Below, one piece after another: positions 1 to 8,597 of a stretch of DNA of 64,000 nt. The DNA lies in NCBI GenBank assembly GCA_947461205.1, contig CANHJG010000005.1:1-64000 (forward strand). Reading direction: 5' to 3'. A program made the position numbers and the translations under genes. The DNA comes from Opitutia bacterium. Lineage in GTDB: Bacteria; Verrucomicrobiota; Verrucomicrobiia; Opitutales; Opitutaceae. Every line of letters starts with the position of its first letter. The first letter of the stretch is position 1. Below the pieces are notes generated by a model that did not search any database, was not told the origin of the DNA, and was given only the letters and a program-made list of their open reading frames with translations.

Positions 1-197
1 GCCAGCCAGCGGGCGGCCGACGAAGTCACCGGTCGGTTTTTGCCTGCTTGAGGACCCTGGCATCGGGCTGAATGGACGCGGCTCAGCCGCGGCGGTTTTG
101 GCGTCGGGAGGAGCGGACGGGGCACGGGCCCGCGCGCGGCGGCGAAGCTCGTCGAGGCGATTGTGGGGCAGGAGGGTTTTGGGAGGCCGCCTGCTTG

Positions 198-218
198 CAG
201 GCGCTCCAGGAGCGCCTG
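198..218. repeat. 21-bp perfect palindrome
   Basis: The arms CAGGCGCTCC and GGAGCGCCTG are exact reverse complements around a single central A. It sits 40 bases from a second GC-rich inverted repeat. With a one-base centre it would fold with a shorter stem as RNA or act as a protein site or REP-like element. The function is not known. Confidence 0.6.
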
Positions 219-257
219 ATACCAACGTCCCGTACGTTTCAGACTTTGCCTTGGTCG

Positions 258-276
258 GCCCGCCCGCTGGGCGGGC
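258..276. repeat. REP-like GC-rich inverted repeat
   Basis: The arms GCCCGCCC and GGGCGGGC are perfect reverse complements around a GCT loop. A very similar element (ten-base arms, three-base loop) occurs at 31055-31077, also in a long gene-free stretch. That repetition suggests a dispersed REP-type sequence rather than a terminator, since neither copy is followed by a T run. Confidence 0.5.
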
Positions 277-416
277 AACCCGGCCATCGACCGGGTCTAC
301 AGCCTAAAAACCACAGTACTTTGGGATCATAAGCGCCAGCGAGCTTGGCGGAGCGCGACGGCGCGTGGAGCCCTGAGCCGCGCGGTTCGCGCCGTGCGCA
401 GAGCAGATGGGCGAGT

Positions 417-1454
417 TCAAGCTGGAAGGGTTTTACGCGCGCTTCCCTGGGGAGGGACCGGTGGAGCGGGTGGCGCGGATCCATCGCGATCTCGCGGCGG
501 TGGGCGGGGGTTGCGGCGCAAACGAAGGGTTGAGCGGCGCGGGTGCGGGGGGCCGCGGTGCGGGGCGATGGGCGGTCGCCCCCGGAGCGCACAGCCCCCG
601 AGTTTTTTTCGGGCTTCCTCCGGGACGTCGAATTTCCTCGTGTCGACCGCCTGGAGTGCGGTCGTGGATTTTTGGTGGACCTCGACGTCGCGCCGGCGGC
701 CGGGGGGGTCGACGGCGAGGGTGCCGGCGAGGCGCAGTTCGTATCTCACGAGGGCGCCGTCGCGGATCCACCGGCGAAAGGTGCCGCCGGCTTGCAAGGG
801 GGTGAGTTCGTTCTGGCCGGGGTGGACCAGCAGGAGTTTGGCGCCGGTTTCGGAGAAGGTGCCCGCGATGAGGTCGTCCTCGGAGCGGATGGCGGTGTAG
901 CTGCCGACGATGACGCCGATCTCTTCGTGGGGCCGGCTGAGGTTGATCGGCAGAGTGCTGTAGGGCGGCGGGGTTTGGCCGGAGCCGCGCCCAACGCTGG
1001 GCGGGCCGCCGCCGGGAAAGCCGCCGCCTGGGTAGCCGCGGGGGCCGGGGCCGCCGCGCGGGTTGGAACGAGCCGGTTGCGCCAATTCGGCGGGGGTTTT
1101 CCAGCCGTCGGGCTTCTGGACGACGCACCGCTCGGCGCCTTTGAGAACGGCTTCCACCTGGTTGTCGGAATTGGCGCTGCCCCGGCCCACGCGGCGGCGG
1201 ACGGCGGACACCATGGGCATCGTGACGAGGGAGAAATCGCTCAGGTCGGTCTGGCCGCTGATCTCGGCGGTGCGCGCGTCGCCCTCGGCGGTACGCGCGT
1301 CGTCCTCGACGGTCGTGATCCAGCTGTCGTTCTTGGCGTCCGGCAGCTTCATTGCGGCGAAGATGGCGGTGTCGGTCGGAGCGGCGACGAGGGCTGAGCG
1401 GAGGCAGGCGAAGGCGAGCGCGAGGAGCGCGCGGGGGCGGGTGAGCCCGGGGAT
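417..1454 (-). CDS. Secreted protein of unknown function, ATC start suspected
   Basis: This frame follows glutamate dehydrogenase directly. It reads as a signal peptide (hydrophobic stretch ALLALAFACL, then an Ala-rich cleavage area), an acidic region (SWITTVEDDARTAEG), a Gly/Pro-rich linker and a plausible folded part (HEEIGVIVGSYTAIRSEDDL). No ATG, GTG or TTG lies at the head of the signal peptide; the first internal ATG is at 1352 and would remove it. The gdh stop reads TAATC, where TAATG would be a standard stop-start overlap, so ATC at 1454 is proposed as the start (345 residues). The last 60 residues are Arg/Pro-rich and follow an A7 run near 600-612, so the true C-terminus may lie in another frame. 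No family recognised. Confidence 0.5.
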   Translation of the reverse strand: MPGLTRPRALLALAFACLRSALVAAPTDTAIFAAMKLPDAKNDSWITTVEDDARTAEGDARTAEISGQTDLSDFSLVTMPMVSAVRRRVGRGSANSDNQVEAVLKGAERCVVQKPDGWKTPAELAQPARSNPRGGPGPRGYPGGGFPGGGPPSVGRGSGQTPPPYSTLPINLSRPHEEIGVIVGSYTAIRSEDDLIAGTFSETGAKLLLVHPGQNELTPLQAGGTFRRWIRDGALVRYELRLAGTLAVDPPGRRRDVEVHQKSTTALQAVDTRKFDVPEEARKKLGGCALRGRPPIAPHRGPPHPRRSTLRLRRNPRPPPRDRDGSAPPAPPVPPQGSARKTLPA

Positions 1455-2728
1455 TACGGGAACAGGCCGCGCGCCGCTTTGGCGTCCGCGACGCGCTGGA
1501 TGCCGAGGGTGAGCGCGGCGAGGCGCCGGCTGAATTTGAATTTGGCCTGCTGGGCGTCCACCGCGGCCTTCGCCTTGTCGAGCACGCCGAAGAGTTTGGT
1601 GAGCACTTCGTCGCGGCCCCAGTAGAAATTCGAGAGGTTTTGCAGCCACTCGAAGTAGGAGACGATGACGCCGCCGGAGTTGCAGAGGACGTCGGGGATG
1701 ATCGCGATGTCGCCGCGGGCCTCGATGATTTTGTCGGCGGCGTTGGTGGTCGGCCCGTTGGCGGCCTCGGCGAGGAGGCGGCACTGGAGTTTCGCGGCGT
1801 TCTGATCGGTGATGACGCGCTCGAGGGCGGCGGGGATGAGGACGGTGCATTTCAGCTCGAGCAGCTGTTCGTGGGTGATGGGCTCGGCGCCGTCGAAGTC
1901 ACGGAGCACTTTTTGGTAGTGGAGGTAGGTGAGGGCGCGTTTGAGGTCGATGCCCCTGGGATGGTAGAACGCGCCGGTGTAGTCGGAGATCGCGATGATT
2001 TTGGCGCCGTAGGCCGCGAGGGCGAGGGCGGTCTCGCTGCCGACGTTGCCGAAGCCCTGGAGGGCGACGGTGGTTTTGCCCAGCGGGATTTTCATGTCCG
2101 CGAGATATTTTTTGACGAGGTAGGCGACGCCGGCGCCGGTGGCTTCGCGGCGGCCCTGGGAGCCGCCGATGGCGATGGGCTTGCCGGTGACGATGGCGGG
2201 GGAGATGTGGCCGACGTGGTTGGAATAGGTGTCCATCATCCAGCCCATGATTTTTTCGTTGGTGCCGACGTCGGGGGCGGCGACATCGGTGTGTGGCCCG
2301 AGAAAGTTGACCATTTCCTGCATGTAGCGGCGGGAGAGGTGCTCGAGCTCGGTGGGCGAGAGCCGGTTGGGATCGACGACGACGCCGCCTTTGGCGCCGC
2401 CGTAGGGGAGGCCGACGAGCGAGCATTTCCAGCTCATCCACATGGCGAGGGCGGCGACTTCGCCGATGGTGACGCTCTGGTGGAAGCGGATGCCGCCCTT
2501 GGCGGGACCGGTGGAGAGGTTGTGTTGGACCCGGTAGCCTTCGAAGACGGTGACGCTGCCGTCGTCGCGTTTGACGGGCAGGGCGACGGCGAGACAGCGG
2601 CGGGGATACTTCGTGCGGTCGCGGATGGTCTCCGGGAGGCTGATGGCGTCGGCGGCCTGGTCGAACTGGCGGCACGCCATGCGGAAGACGTCGGAATCGT
2701 AGAGGGTGGAGACGATGGCTTTGGACAT
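1454..2728 (-). CDS. gdhA: Glutamate dehydrogenase (Glu/Leu/Phe/Val family)
   Basis: This cytoplasmic enzyme interconverts glutamate with 2-oxoglutarate and ammonia, using NAD(P). The 424 residues match the usual length of hexameric bacterial enzymes. The substrate domain carries GPAKGGIRFH (about residues 74-83) and the catalytic-lysine motif PYGGAKGG with Lys113. The Rossmann fold carries GFGNVGS at 225-231, followed by LAEAANGPTT and the C-terminal CNSGGVIVSYFEW. The start at MSKAIVS is preferred over an ATG 31 codons upstream because the extra residues are low complexity and family members begin near this point. Cofactor preference cannot be told by eye. A closely related leucine dehydrogenase is less likely given the length and GPAKGG context. 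Confidence 0.9.
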   Translation of the reverse strand: MSKAIVSTLYDSDVFRMACRQFDQAADAISLPETIRDRTKYPRRCLAVALPVKRDDGSVTVFEGYRVQHNLSTGPAKGGIRFHQSVTIGEVAALAMWMSWKCSLVGLPYGGAKGGVVVDPNRLSPTELEHLSRRYMQEMVNFLGPHTDVAAPDVGTNEKIMGWMMDTYSNHVGHISPAIVTGKPIAIGGSQGRREATGAGVAYLVKKYLADMKIPLGKTTVALQGFGNVGSETALALAAYGAKIIAISDYTGAFYHPRGIDLKRALTYLHYQKVLRDFDGAEPITHEQLLELKCTVLIPAALERVITDQNAAKLQCRLLAEAANGPTTNAADKIIEARGDIAIIPDVLCNSGGVIVSYFEWLQNLSNFYWGRDEVLTKLFGVLDKAKAAVDAQQAKFKFSRRLAALTLGIQRVADAKAARGLFP

Positions 2729-2887
2729 GGGCAGGAACGGGGGGAGATGGGTTGGGGCGCGGCGGTGCTCCGGAACCGATGACGCTGGGTTGACGATGCG
2801 GGGGGCGGGGCGGATTAGCAATTGGCTTCCGGCGGAAGGAGGGTTGAATCCCCGCCCTTATACCCGCGGAGACGCTCCGTGATCACC

Positions 2888-4330
2888 ATGCTCACCGTCA
2901 TTTTTCAGTTTATACGCTGGGTCTTCGAGAAGTTCGCCGCGGGCGTGCTGATCGTTGGGCTGGGGCTCGTCGCGGGCGGGCTGTGGCTATTTTTGAAGGA
3001 CAACGTGGATCTGGACCAATGGCGGCAGGAGGTGGTGCGTTCGATCAACGGCGAGCGGACCAAGGTGAAGAGTGCGCTGGAGGAGGTGCACCAGCGGATG
3101 GACCGGATCGCGGCGGAGATCACCGCCGAGCAGGAGCGCGGGAAGCAGGCGGACAAGATCATGGCTACGCTGCGGGATTTGGAGAGCGCGTGGGACAAGC
3201 TGACGGGCAACGGGGAGCAGCAGAAGGCCAATGAGGAGCGCATCGCGAGCCTGACCGCGATGCGGCTGGTGACGACGGCGAAGGTGGCGGCGTTGCAGCA
3301 GCGGTTTACGCGGACCACGTGGGAGCGGGACGGGTTGGAGATCGCGCTCGGCAAGCTGGAGGCGAAACTGACGGTGGCGCAGGAGCAGCAGTCGCGGATT
3401 GTGCACTACGCCGAGCGGATCTGGGACTACGAACTGGGGCGCGGGCCGATCCGGATGGCGGTGAAGGGGTGGGTGGTCGTGGCGCTCGCGCTGTACTTTT
3501 TCGGGCCGACGGCGGGCAAGCTCGGCATGTATTTTTTCGTGGCGCCGTGGATTGCGGCCGGCCGGCCGGTGCGGCTGGAAGCGCAACTCGCGGTGCTGCC
3601 GGGCGTGAGCGAGAGCAAGGTGGCGACGGGGGTGGTGCTGCGGACGGGCGAGCGGCTGTGGGTGAAGGAGCGGTTTTTGCAGGCCTCGGACGAAGGGCTG
3701 AAGCGGGCGTCGCGCTACGTGCTCGATTGGACGATTCCGTTCACGTGCTTCGCGACGGGGTTGGTGGAACTGATCGAGCTGAGCCATCGCGGAGCGAGCG
3801 GAGAGGCGCAGCTGACGCTATCGAATCAGGGCGATCCGCACAGTGAGTTGGCGGTGGTCACGCTGGCGGAAGGATCTTCGCTGGTGTTGCGGCCGAGTTT
3901 TCTCGCGGGGGTGGTGACGGCGGAGGGGCGGAGGTTGAAGATCCGGCGGCGGTGGCAGCTGTTTCGCTGGCAGGCGTGGGTGACGCTGCAGTTCCGGTTT
4001 TTTGAGTTTGTCGGGCCGTGCCAGCTCGTGGTGGCGGGGAGCCGCGGCGTGCGGGTGGAGCAATTGGGGGAGCGCGCCGGCGGCGGATTCGCGGCGCGGC
4101 GGACGAACCAAAATGCGACGATGGGGTTTACGCCGAACCTCGATTACCGGCCGGCCCGGGCGGAGACGTTTTGGAGTTACTACCGCGGGATGAATCCGCT
4201 GTTCGACGACCTATTTGCGGGCCAGGGGTTATTTCTCTGCCAGCAGGTGTCCTCGGGCGGCGGCGCGAAACAGGCGCGGAAATTTTGGGCGGGGCTGTGG
4301 GGTGGGGTGATGAAAGTGTTCGGGCTGTGA
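2888..4330 (+). CDS. Coiled-coil membrane protein, unknown function
   Basis: A 480-residue protein. An N-terminal membrane segment (about 8-36) is followed by a long charged helical region (about 40-175) that looks like coiled coil, then a second hydrophobic stretch (about 194-224, probably one or two membrane passes) and a beta-rich C-terminal half. The C-terminal part has glycine-rich turns and the segment FRFFEFVGPCQLVVAGSRG, which resembles the AIM24 type of beta fold, but this is only a shape resemblance. The start at MLTVIFQF is chosen because it opens the hydrophobic segment. It is divergent from gdh and upstream of uvrB, with no clear functional link to either. Confidence 0.75.
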   Translation: MLTVIFQFIRWVFEKFAAGVLIVGLGLVAGGLWLFLKDNVDLDQWRQEVVRSINGERTKVKSALEEVHQRMDRIAAEITAEQERGKQADKIMATLRDLESAWDKLTGNGEQQKANEERIASLTAMRLVTTAKVAALQQRFTRTTWERDGLEIALGKLEAKLTVAQEQQSRIVHYAERIWDYELGRGPIRMAVKGWVVVALALYFFGPTAGKLGMYFFVAPWIAAGRPVRLEAQLAVLPGVSESKVATGVVLRTGERLWVKERFLQASDEGLKRASRYVLDWTIPFTCFATGLVELIELSHRGASGEAQLTLSNQGDPHSELAVVTLAEGSSLVLRPSFLAGVVTAEGRRLKIRRRWQLFRWQAWVTLQFRFFEFVGPCQLVVAGSRGVRVEQLGERAGGGFAARRTNQNATMGFTPNLDYRPARAETFWSYYRGMNPLFDDLFAGQGLFLCQQVSSGGGAKQARKFWAGLWGGVMKVFGL

Positions 4331-4420
4331 GCGCGGCGCCGGGGTGCGGGCGGGCCGGCCGGAATTGTCGCGGACCACGGCGGAGTTGCGAAGTCGCAGA
4401 CGGTGGTTTTCGGTGGAGTG

Positions 4421-6466
4421 ATGCTTTTCAAACTCGCGTCCGACTATCAGCCGACGGGCGACCAACCGATGGCGATCGAGAAGCTGGTGGCCTCGGTGAA
4501 CGCGGGGAACAAGCATCAGACGCTCCTGGGTGTGACCGGTTCGGGCAAGACGTTCACGATGGCGAACGTGATCGCGCGGACGCAGCGGCCGACGCTGATT
4601 GTCTCGCACAACAAGACGCTGGCGGCGCAGCTCTACTCGGAGTTCAAGAGTTTTTTCCCCGACAACGCCGTCGAGTACTTTGTCAGCTACTACGACTACT
4701 ACCAGCCGGAGGCCTACATCGCCTCGAGCGACACGTTCATCGAGAAGGATTCGTCGCGCAACGAGGAGCTGGAGCGGCTGCGGATGGCGACGACGAGTTC
4801 GCTGGTGTCGCGGCGCGACGTGATCGTGGTGGCGAGCGTGTCGTGCATTTACGGGTTGGGCTCGCCCGAAGAGTTTACCGAGATGCGGATCGGGCTGCGG
4901 CGCGGGGCGGCGTTGGGCCGGCAGACGTTTTTGGCAAAGCTCGTGGAGAACATCTACGAGCGAAACGACTACGAACTGAAGCCGGGGCGGTTTCGGGTGC
5001 GCGGGGACACGGTGGATGTGATGCCGTCGTATCTGGAGCACGGGTTGCGGGTGGAGTTTTTCGGCGACGAGGTGGAGGGGTTGAGCGAGTTCGATCCGCT
5101 CACGGGTGAGGTGTTACGGACGCTGGAGCAGTTCGATCTTTACCCGGCGAACCAATATGTGACGAGCCGAGGGAAACTTGAGCCGGCGATCCGCGCCATC
5201 CGGGCGGAGCTGGACGAGCGGGTGGCGTTTTTCGAGAAGAACGGCCAATACCTCGAGGCGCAGCGGATCCGGATGCGGACGAATTACGACCTCGAGATGC
5301 TGCAGGAAATGGGCTTCTGCAACGGCATCGAGAACTACTCGCGGCACATGACCGCCCGGGCGTCGGGCGAGCGGCCGTTTTGCCTGATCGATTTTTTCCC
5401 CAAGGATTTCCTAGTGATGGTCGACGAGAGCCACGTGACGCTCCCGCAGATCGGCGGAATGTTCAACGGCGACAAGGCGCGGAAGACGACGCTGGTAAAT
5501 TTTGGTTTTCGGCTGCCTTCAGCGCTGGACAACCGGCCGCAGAGTTTTGAGGAGTTTCAGCAGGTGACGGGGCAGACGCTCTACGTGTCGGCGACGCCCG
5601 CGGAGTTTGAGCTGAAGCTGTCCACGGTCGTGGCGGAGCAGCTGATCCGGCCGACGGGCTTGATCGATCCGGAGATTGTGCTGCGGCCGACGAAGAACCA
5701 AGTGGAGCATCTGATCGGCGAGATCAGGGCGGCGACGGCGGTCGGCGAGCGCGTGCTCGTGACGACGTTGACCAAGCGGTTGTCGGAGGATCTGACGAGT
5801 TATCTGCGCGAGGCGAAGATCCGGGTGGAGTATCTGCACTCGGACATCGACGCGATCGAGCGGGTGGAGATTTTGCGGAATCTGCGGCTGGGGAATTTCG
5901 ACGTGTTGGTCGGGATCAACCTGTTGCGCGAAGGCCTTGATCTGCCGGAGGTGGCGCTGGTCGCGATTCTCGATGCGGACAAGGAGGGGTTTCTGCGCAG
6001 CGAGACGAGTCTGATCCAGACGGCGGGGCGCGCGGCGCGCCACGACAAAGGGCGCGTGATTTTCTACGCCGACAAGGAGACGGATTCGATCAAGCGGACG
6101 ATGGCCACGGTGAAGTATCGGCGCGAGCGGCAGATCGCCTACAATCTGGAGCACGGCATCACGCCGCGCAGTGTGAAGCGGACGGCGCAGGCGAGCCTGC
6201 AGGTTTACGACGGCACGGGCGTGCGGCCGGACGACGAGCCGCTGGTGGCGGAGAACGCCGATGAGGTCGCGGCGGTGATCGCGGAGCTTGAGGAGGAAAT
6301 GCAGGAGGCGGCCGGCCGGCTGGAGTTCGAGCGGGCGGCGCTGTTGCGCGACCAGGTGAACGCGCTCAAGAGCGGCGACTACCGGAAATCGGCGCTGGCG
6401 CCGGCGCAGGCGTATCCGAAGGCGAAGGCGAACGTCGTCGGGCGCCCGAAAAAGGCGCGGCGGTGA
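4421..6466 (+). CDS. uvrB: UvrABC excinuclease subunit B
   Basis: UvrB loads onto damaged DNA with UvrA and then recruits UvrC for nucleotide excision repair. The 681 residues fit the family. Visible motifs are Walker A GVTGSGKT (37-44), the damage-probing beta-hairpin region with SYYDYYQPEAYI, the helicase motif VDESHVT, motif VI with QTAGRAARH, and a C-terminal UVR domain (IAELEEEMQEAAGRLEFERA) that binds UvrC. The ATG at 4421 is preferred over 4403 because GGTGGAG lies just before it and MLFKLASDYQPTGDQ is the usual N-terminus. The C-terminus ends in a basic tail. Confidence 0.97.
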   Translation: MLFKLASDYQPTGDQPMAIEKLVASVNAGNKHQTLLGVTGSGKTFTMANVIARTQRPTLIVSHNKTLAAQLYSEFKSFFPDNAVEYFVSYYDYYQPEAYIASSDTFIEKDSSRNEELERLRMATTSSLVSRRDVIVVASVSCIYGLGSPEEFTEMRIGLRRGAALGRQTFLAKLVENIYERNDYELKPGRFRVRGDTVDVMPSYLEHGLRVEFFGDEVEGLSEFDPLTGEVLRTLEQFDLYPANQYVTSRGKLEPAIRAIRAELDERVAFFEKNGQYLEAQRIRMRTNYDLEMLQEMGFCNGIENYSRHMTARASGERPFCLIDFFPKDFLVMVDESHVTLPQIGGMFNGDKARKTTLVNFGFRLPSALDNRPQSFEEFQQVTGQTLYVSATPAEFELKLSTVVAEQLIRPTGLIDPEIVLRPTKNQVEHLIGEIRAATAVGERVLVTTLTKRLSEDLTSYLREAKIRVEYLHSDIDAIERVEILRNLRLGNFDVLVGINLLREGLDLPEVALVAILDADKEGFLRSETSLIQTAGRAARHDKGRVIFYADKETDSIKRTMATVKYRRERQIAYNLEHGITPRSVKRTAQASLQVYDGTGVRPDDEPLVAENADEVAAVIAELEEEMQEAAGRLEFERAALLRDQVNALKSGDYRKSALAPAQAYPKAKANVVGRPKKARR

Positions 6467-6506
6467 GGGGGGGCCGGCGGGGTGGCGCGGACCCGGCGGG
6501 GCGGGC

Positions 6507-6770
6507 TCAGTTGCCGCCCTTGGGCGCGGGCGCGCCGCCGCCGCGGATCGCCTGCGCGGTCTGCTCGGCGGTCAGGGTACCGGTGGGAGAGATGCCTTGG
6601 ACGGCCTGGCCTTTCTTCACTTTGACGGGGACATTGGAGCCGAGAGGGGTGACCCACTCGTAGGCGCCGTCGTCGGCCTGGGCGTTTTTCGCCGGCGTGG
6701 TGGCACATCCGGCCAAGCCGAGGGCAACGAGCGGGGAGAGCGCGAGAACGGCGAGGTGGAATTTGGTCAT
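6507..6770 (-). CDS. Small lipoprotein of unknown function
   Basis: An 87-residue protein with a short basic N-terminus, a hydrophobic core and the lipobox LAGC, followed by TTPAKNAQADDG, so it should be lipid-anchored. The mature part (YEWVTPLGSNVPVKVKKG) resembles small lipoproteins of Verrucomicrobiota that follow the pattern 'position-specific threonine, threonine, proline'; no function can be given. It lies 28 bases downstream of hpt on the same strand and may be co-transcribed. An upstream in-frame start 34 codons earlier was rejected because it would bury the signal peptide. Confidence 0.75.
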   Translation of the reverse strand: MTKFHLAVLALSPLVALGLAGCATTPAKNAQADDGAYEWVTPLGSNVPVKVKKGQAVQGISPTGTLTAEQTAQAIRGGGAPAPKGGN

Positions 6771-6798
6771 GGAAAAGTGGCGCGGACGTCGGGCGGAA

Positions 6799-7368
6799 TC
6801 AGGCGTGGACTTTTTGCCGGGAGGTTTTGAGGACGCCGATGTGGGTGAGATTGCGGTAGCGTTCGGCAAAATCGAGGCCGTAGCCGACGACGAATTTGTC
6901 GGGAATCTGGAAGCCGACGAGGTCGGCTTCGAAGGGGACGACGCGGCGGCCCTTCTTGTCGAGGAGCACGCAGACGCGGAGGCTCGCGGGCTGCATGCCG
7001 CGGATCATGCTGGCGATGAGCGAGAGCGTGCGGCCGGTGTCGAGGATGTCGTCGACGATGAGCACGTGGCGGTCGGTGACGTCGAGGGTGAGACCGTGCA
7101 CGAGTTTGGGGGTGCCGTGGGATTCGGTGGCGTTGCCGTAGCTCGTGGTGCGGATGCAGTCGAGGCGCACGGCGTTGTCGATTTCGCGCAGGAGATCGGC
7201 GGTGAAGAGGATCGCGCCGTTCATGATGGCGACGACGGTGATCTCCTCGTCGCCGTAAATGCGCTTAAGTTCGCGTCCGAGGGACTTCACGCGGCGGCTG
7301 ATCTGCGCCTTGGTGACGAGCACGCTGGCGAGATCGGGGTGGAGGGCGGGGGATTTTTTCGCGGGCAT
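6799..7368 (-). CDS. hpt: Hypoxanthine phosphoribosyltransferase
   Basis: The enzyme transfers ribose 5-phosphate from PRPP to hypoxanthine or guanine in purine salvage. The 189 residues fit the family. The PRPP-binding motif VLIVDDILDTG lies at 102-112. Upstream is the IMNGAILFTADLL loop that contacts pyrophosphate, then the flexible loop TTSYGNATES, and near the end DKFVVGYGLDFAERYRNL is typical of the base-binding C-terminus. The start MPAKKSP is chosen because everything upstream in frame is low complexity and includes the heptamer repeat. It would process hypoxanthine formed by the adenine deaminase encoded at 47.1 kb. Confidence 0.95.
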   Translation of the reverse strand: MPAKKSPALHPDLASVLVTKAQISRRVKSLGRELKRIYGDEEITVVAIMNGAILFTADLLREIDNAVRLDCIRTTSYGNATESHGTPKLVHGLTLDVTDRHVLIVDDILDTGRTLSLIASMIRGMQPASLRVCVLLDKKGRRVVPFEADLVGFQIPDKFVVGYGLDFAERYRNLTHIGVLKTSRQKVHA

Positions 7369-7374
7369 GAACGG

Positions 7375-7402
7375 AGGAGTTGAGAGTTGAGGGTTGAGAG
7401 TT
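7375..7402. repeat. Heptamer tandem repeat, GAGAGTT type
   Basis: Three seven-base units GAGAGTT, GAGGGTT, GAGAGTT run in tandem from 7382, preceded by a partial unit. The array lies just upstream of the hpt start codon on the minus strand. It could change length by slippage, or simply be a common intergenic low-complexity sequence. No regulatory role can be shown. Confidence 0.7.
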
Positions 7403-7516
7403 GAAAGACGGAAATGCGCGGGGCGAGGCAAAGTTGGGCGGTCTGGTGGAACGGGGGTTAATTCTTTTGACAGTGCCGGGGGCGGGACCTTGCGTCGGCG
7501 GGCGGTTCCCGCGGGC

Positions 7517-8590
7517 ATGATCTCCATTCGCATCCAGCAACTCACGAAGCGATTCGGCCCGGTGACGGCGTTGCACGATCTCGAGCTGGCGATCGAGCCG
7601 GGCGAACTTTTTTTTCTGCTGGGTCCGAGTGGCTGCGGGAAGACGACGCTGCTGCGGTGTCTGGCGGGCTTTTATCTTCCGGACGCGGGGACGGTTTTTT
7701 TCGGCGAGGAAGACGTGACCCGGCTGGCACCGCACAAGCGGAACACGGGCATGATGTTTCAGAGCTATGCGTTGTGGCCGCATATGTCGGTGGCGGAGAA
7801 CGTGGCGTTCGGGCTGGAGGAGCGCAAAGTGCCGAAGGACGAGATCCGGCGGCGCGTCGGCGAGGCGTTGGAGTCGGTCCGGATGGGCGCTGATGCGGCG
7901 CGCAAACCGAACGAGTTGTCGGGCGGGCAGCAGCAGCGGGTGGCGCTGGCGCGGGCGCTGGTGATTCGGCCGCGGTGTCTATTGCTCGATGAGCCGCTGT
8001 CGAATCTGGATGCTAAGCTGCGGCTGGAGTTGCGGACGGAAATCCGGCGGGTGTGTCAGGCGTTCAAGGTGACGACGGTCTATGTGACGCACGATCAGAA
8101 GGAGGCGTTGTCGATTTCGGACCGGATGGCGATCATGGACGGTGGGCGCATCCGGCAAGTGGGGACGCCGCGGGAGGTGTATCGCCGGCCGGCCTGCCGG
8201 CTGGTGGCGAACTTCATCGGGGAAACGGATTTTCTGGAGGGGAAACTGGTGAGCGCGGGGGGCGGGCGCGCGGTGGTGGAGACGGCGCTGGGGCGGTTTG
8301 AGGGCGTGTGGGGGGACGCGAAGGCGGCGCCGGTGGCCGGGGCGGCGGTGACGCTGTCGGTGCGGCCGGAGTGTTGGGTGCTGGGGCGGGCGGCGCCGGA
8401 GCGCAACGGCGTGAAGGGGCGGATCGGCGGGTGTGTTTACCTCGGCGAGGCGGCGCAGTATGATTTTTTGGCGGCGGGCGGGGTGGCGCTGAAAATCGTC
8501 GAGTTGAATCCCCGGTATGTGGACCAGTCCGGTCGGGGCGAGCTTTTTGCCAGCGCCGAGCCGGAGGATGTGGTGGTCCTGACCGAGTGA
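7517..8590 (+). CDS. ABC importer ATPase, ferric/putrescine/sulfate type
   Basis: A 357-residue ATPase of the CUT1-like group that includes FbpC and PotA. Walker A GPSGCGKT is at 36-43, the Q-loop reads MMFQSYALWP, the signature is LSGGQQQR, Walker B is LLLDEPLSNLD and the switch histidine is in VTHDQ. The C-terminal 120 residues form the TOBE-type regulatory domain. The stop is seven bases before the substrate-binding protein gene, so the two form an operon. No permease lies beside them; the double permease at 22.9-24.6 kb is of the matching type. The start at MISIRIQQL is typical of the family. Confidence 0.93.
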   Translation: MISIRIQQLTKRFGPVTALHDLELAIEPGELFFLLGPSGCGKTTLLRCLAGFYLPDAGTVFFGEEDVTRLAPHKRNTGMMFQSYALWPHMSVAENVAFGLEERKVPKDEIRRRVGEALESVRMGADAARKPNELSGGQQQRVALARALVIRPRCLLLDEPLSNLDAKLRLELRTEIRRVCQAFKVTTVYVTHDQKEALSISDRMAIMDGGRIRQVGTPREVYRRPACRLVANFIGETDFLEGKLVSAGGGRAVVETALGRFEGVWGDAKAAPVAGAAVTLSVRPECWVLGRAAPERNGVKGRIGGCVYLGEAAQYDFLAAGGVALKIVELNPRYVDQSGRGELFASAEPEDVVVLTE

Positions 8591-8597
8591 GGCGCCC

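Larger units (their letters stand above)
1..416. other. Left edge, no confident gene
   Basis: Short open frames exist on both strands here but all are arginine- and proline-rich and overlap one another, as expected from GC-rich noncoding DNA. None shows a recognisable domain or a start with a ribosome binding site. The stretch does contain two perfect inverted repeats, listed separately. It may be the intergenic tail of a gene that lies outside the window. Confidence 0.5.

Noticed and set aside
543-1397. 284-codon open frame on the plus strand opposite the secreted protein gene
   Set aside because: The minus frame has a signal peptide and balanced composition directly after gdh, while this frame is Gly/Ala-rich without features. 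Confidence in either is limited, but the minus frame is better.
7467-7495. TTGACA as -35 box for the ABC ATPase gene
   Set aside because: The -35 is perfect but the best -10 at 17 bases is TTGCGT, which is poor. Not enough to call a promoter.
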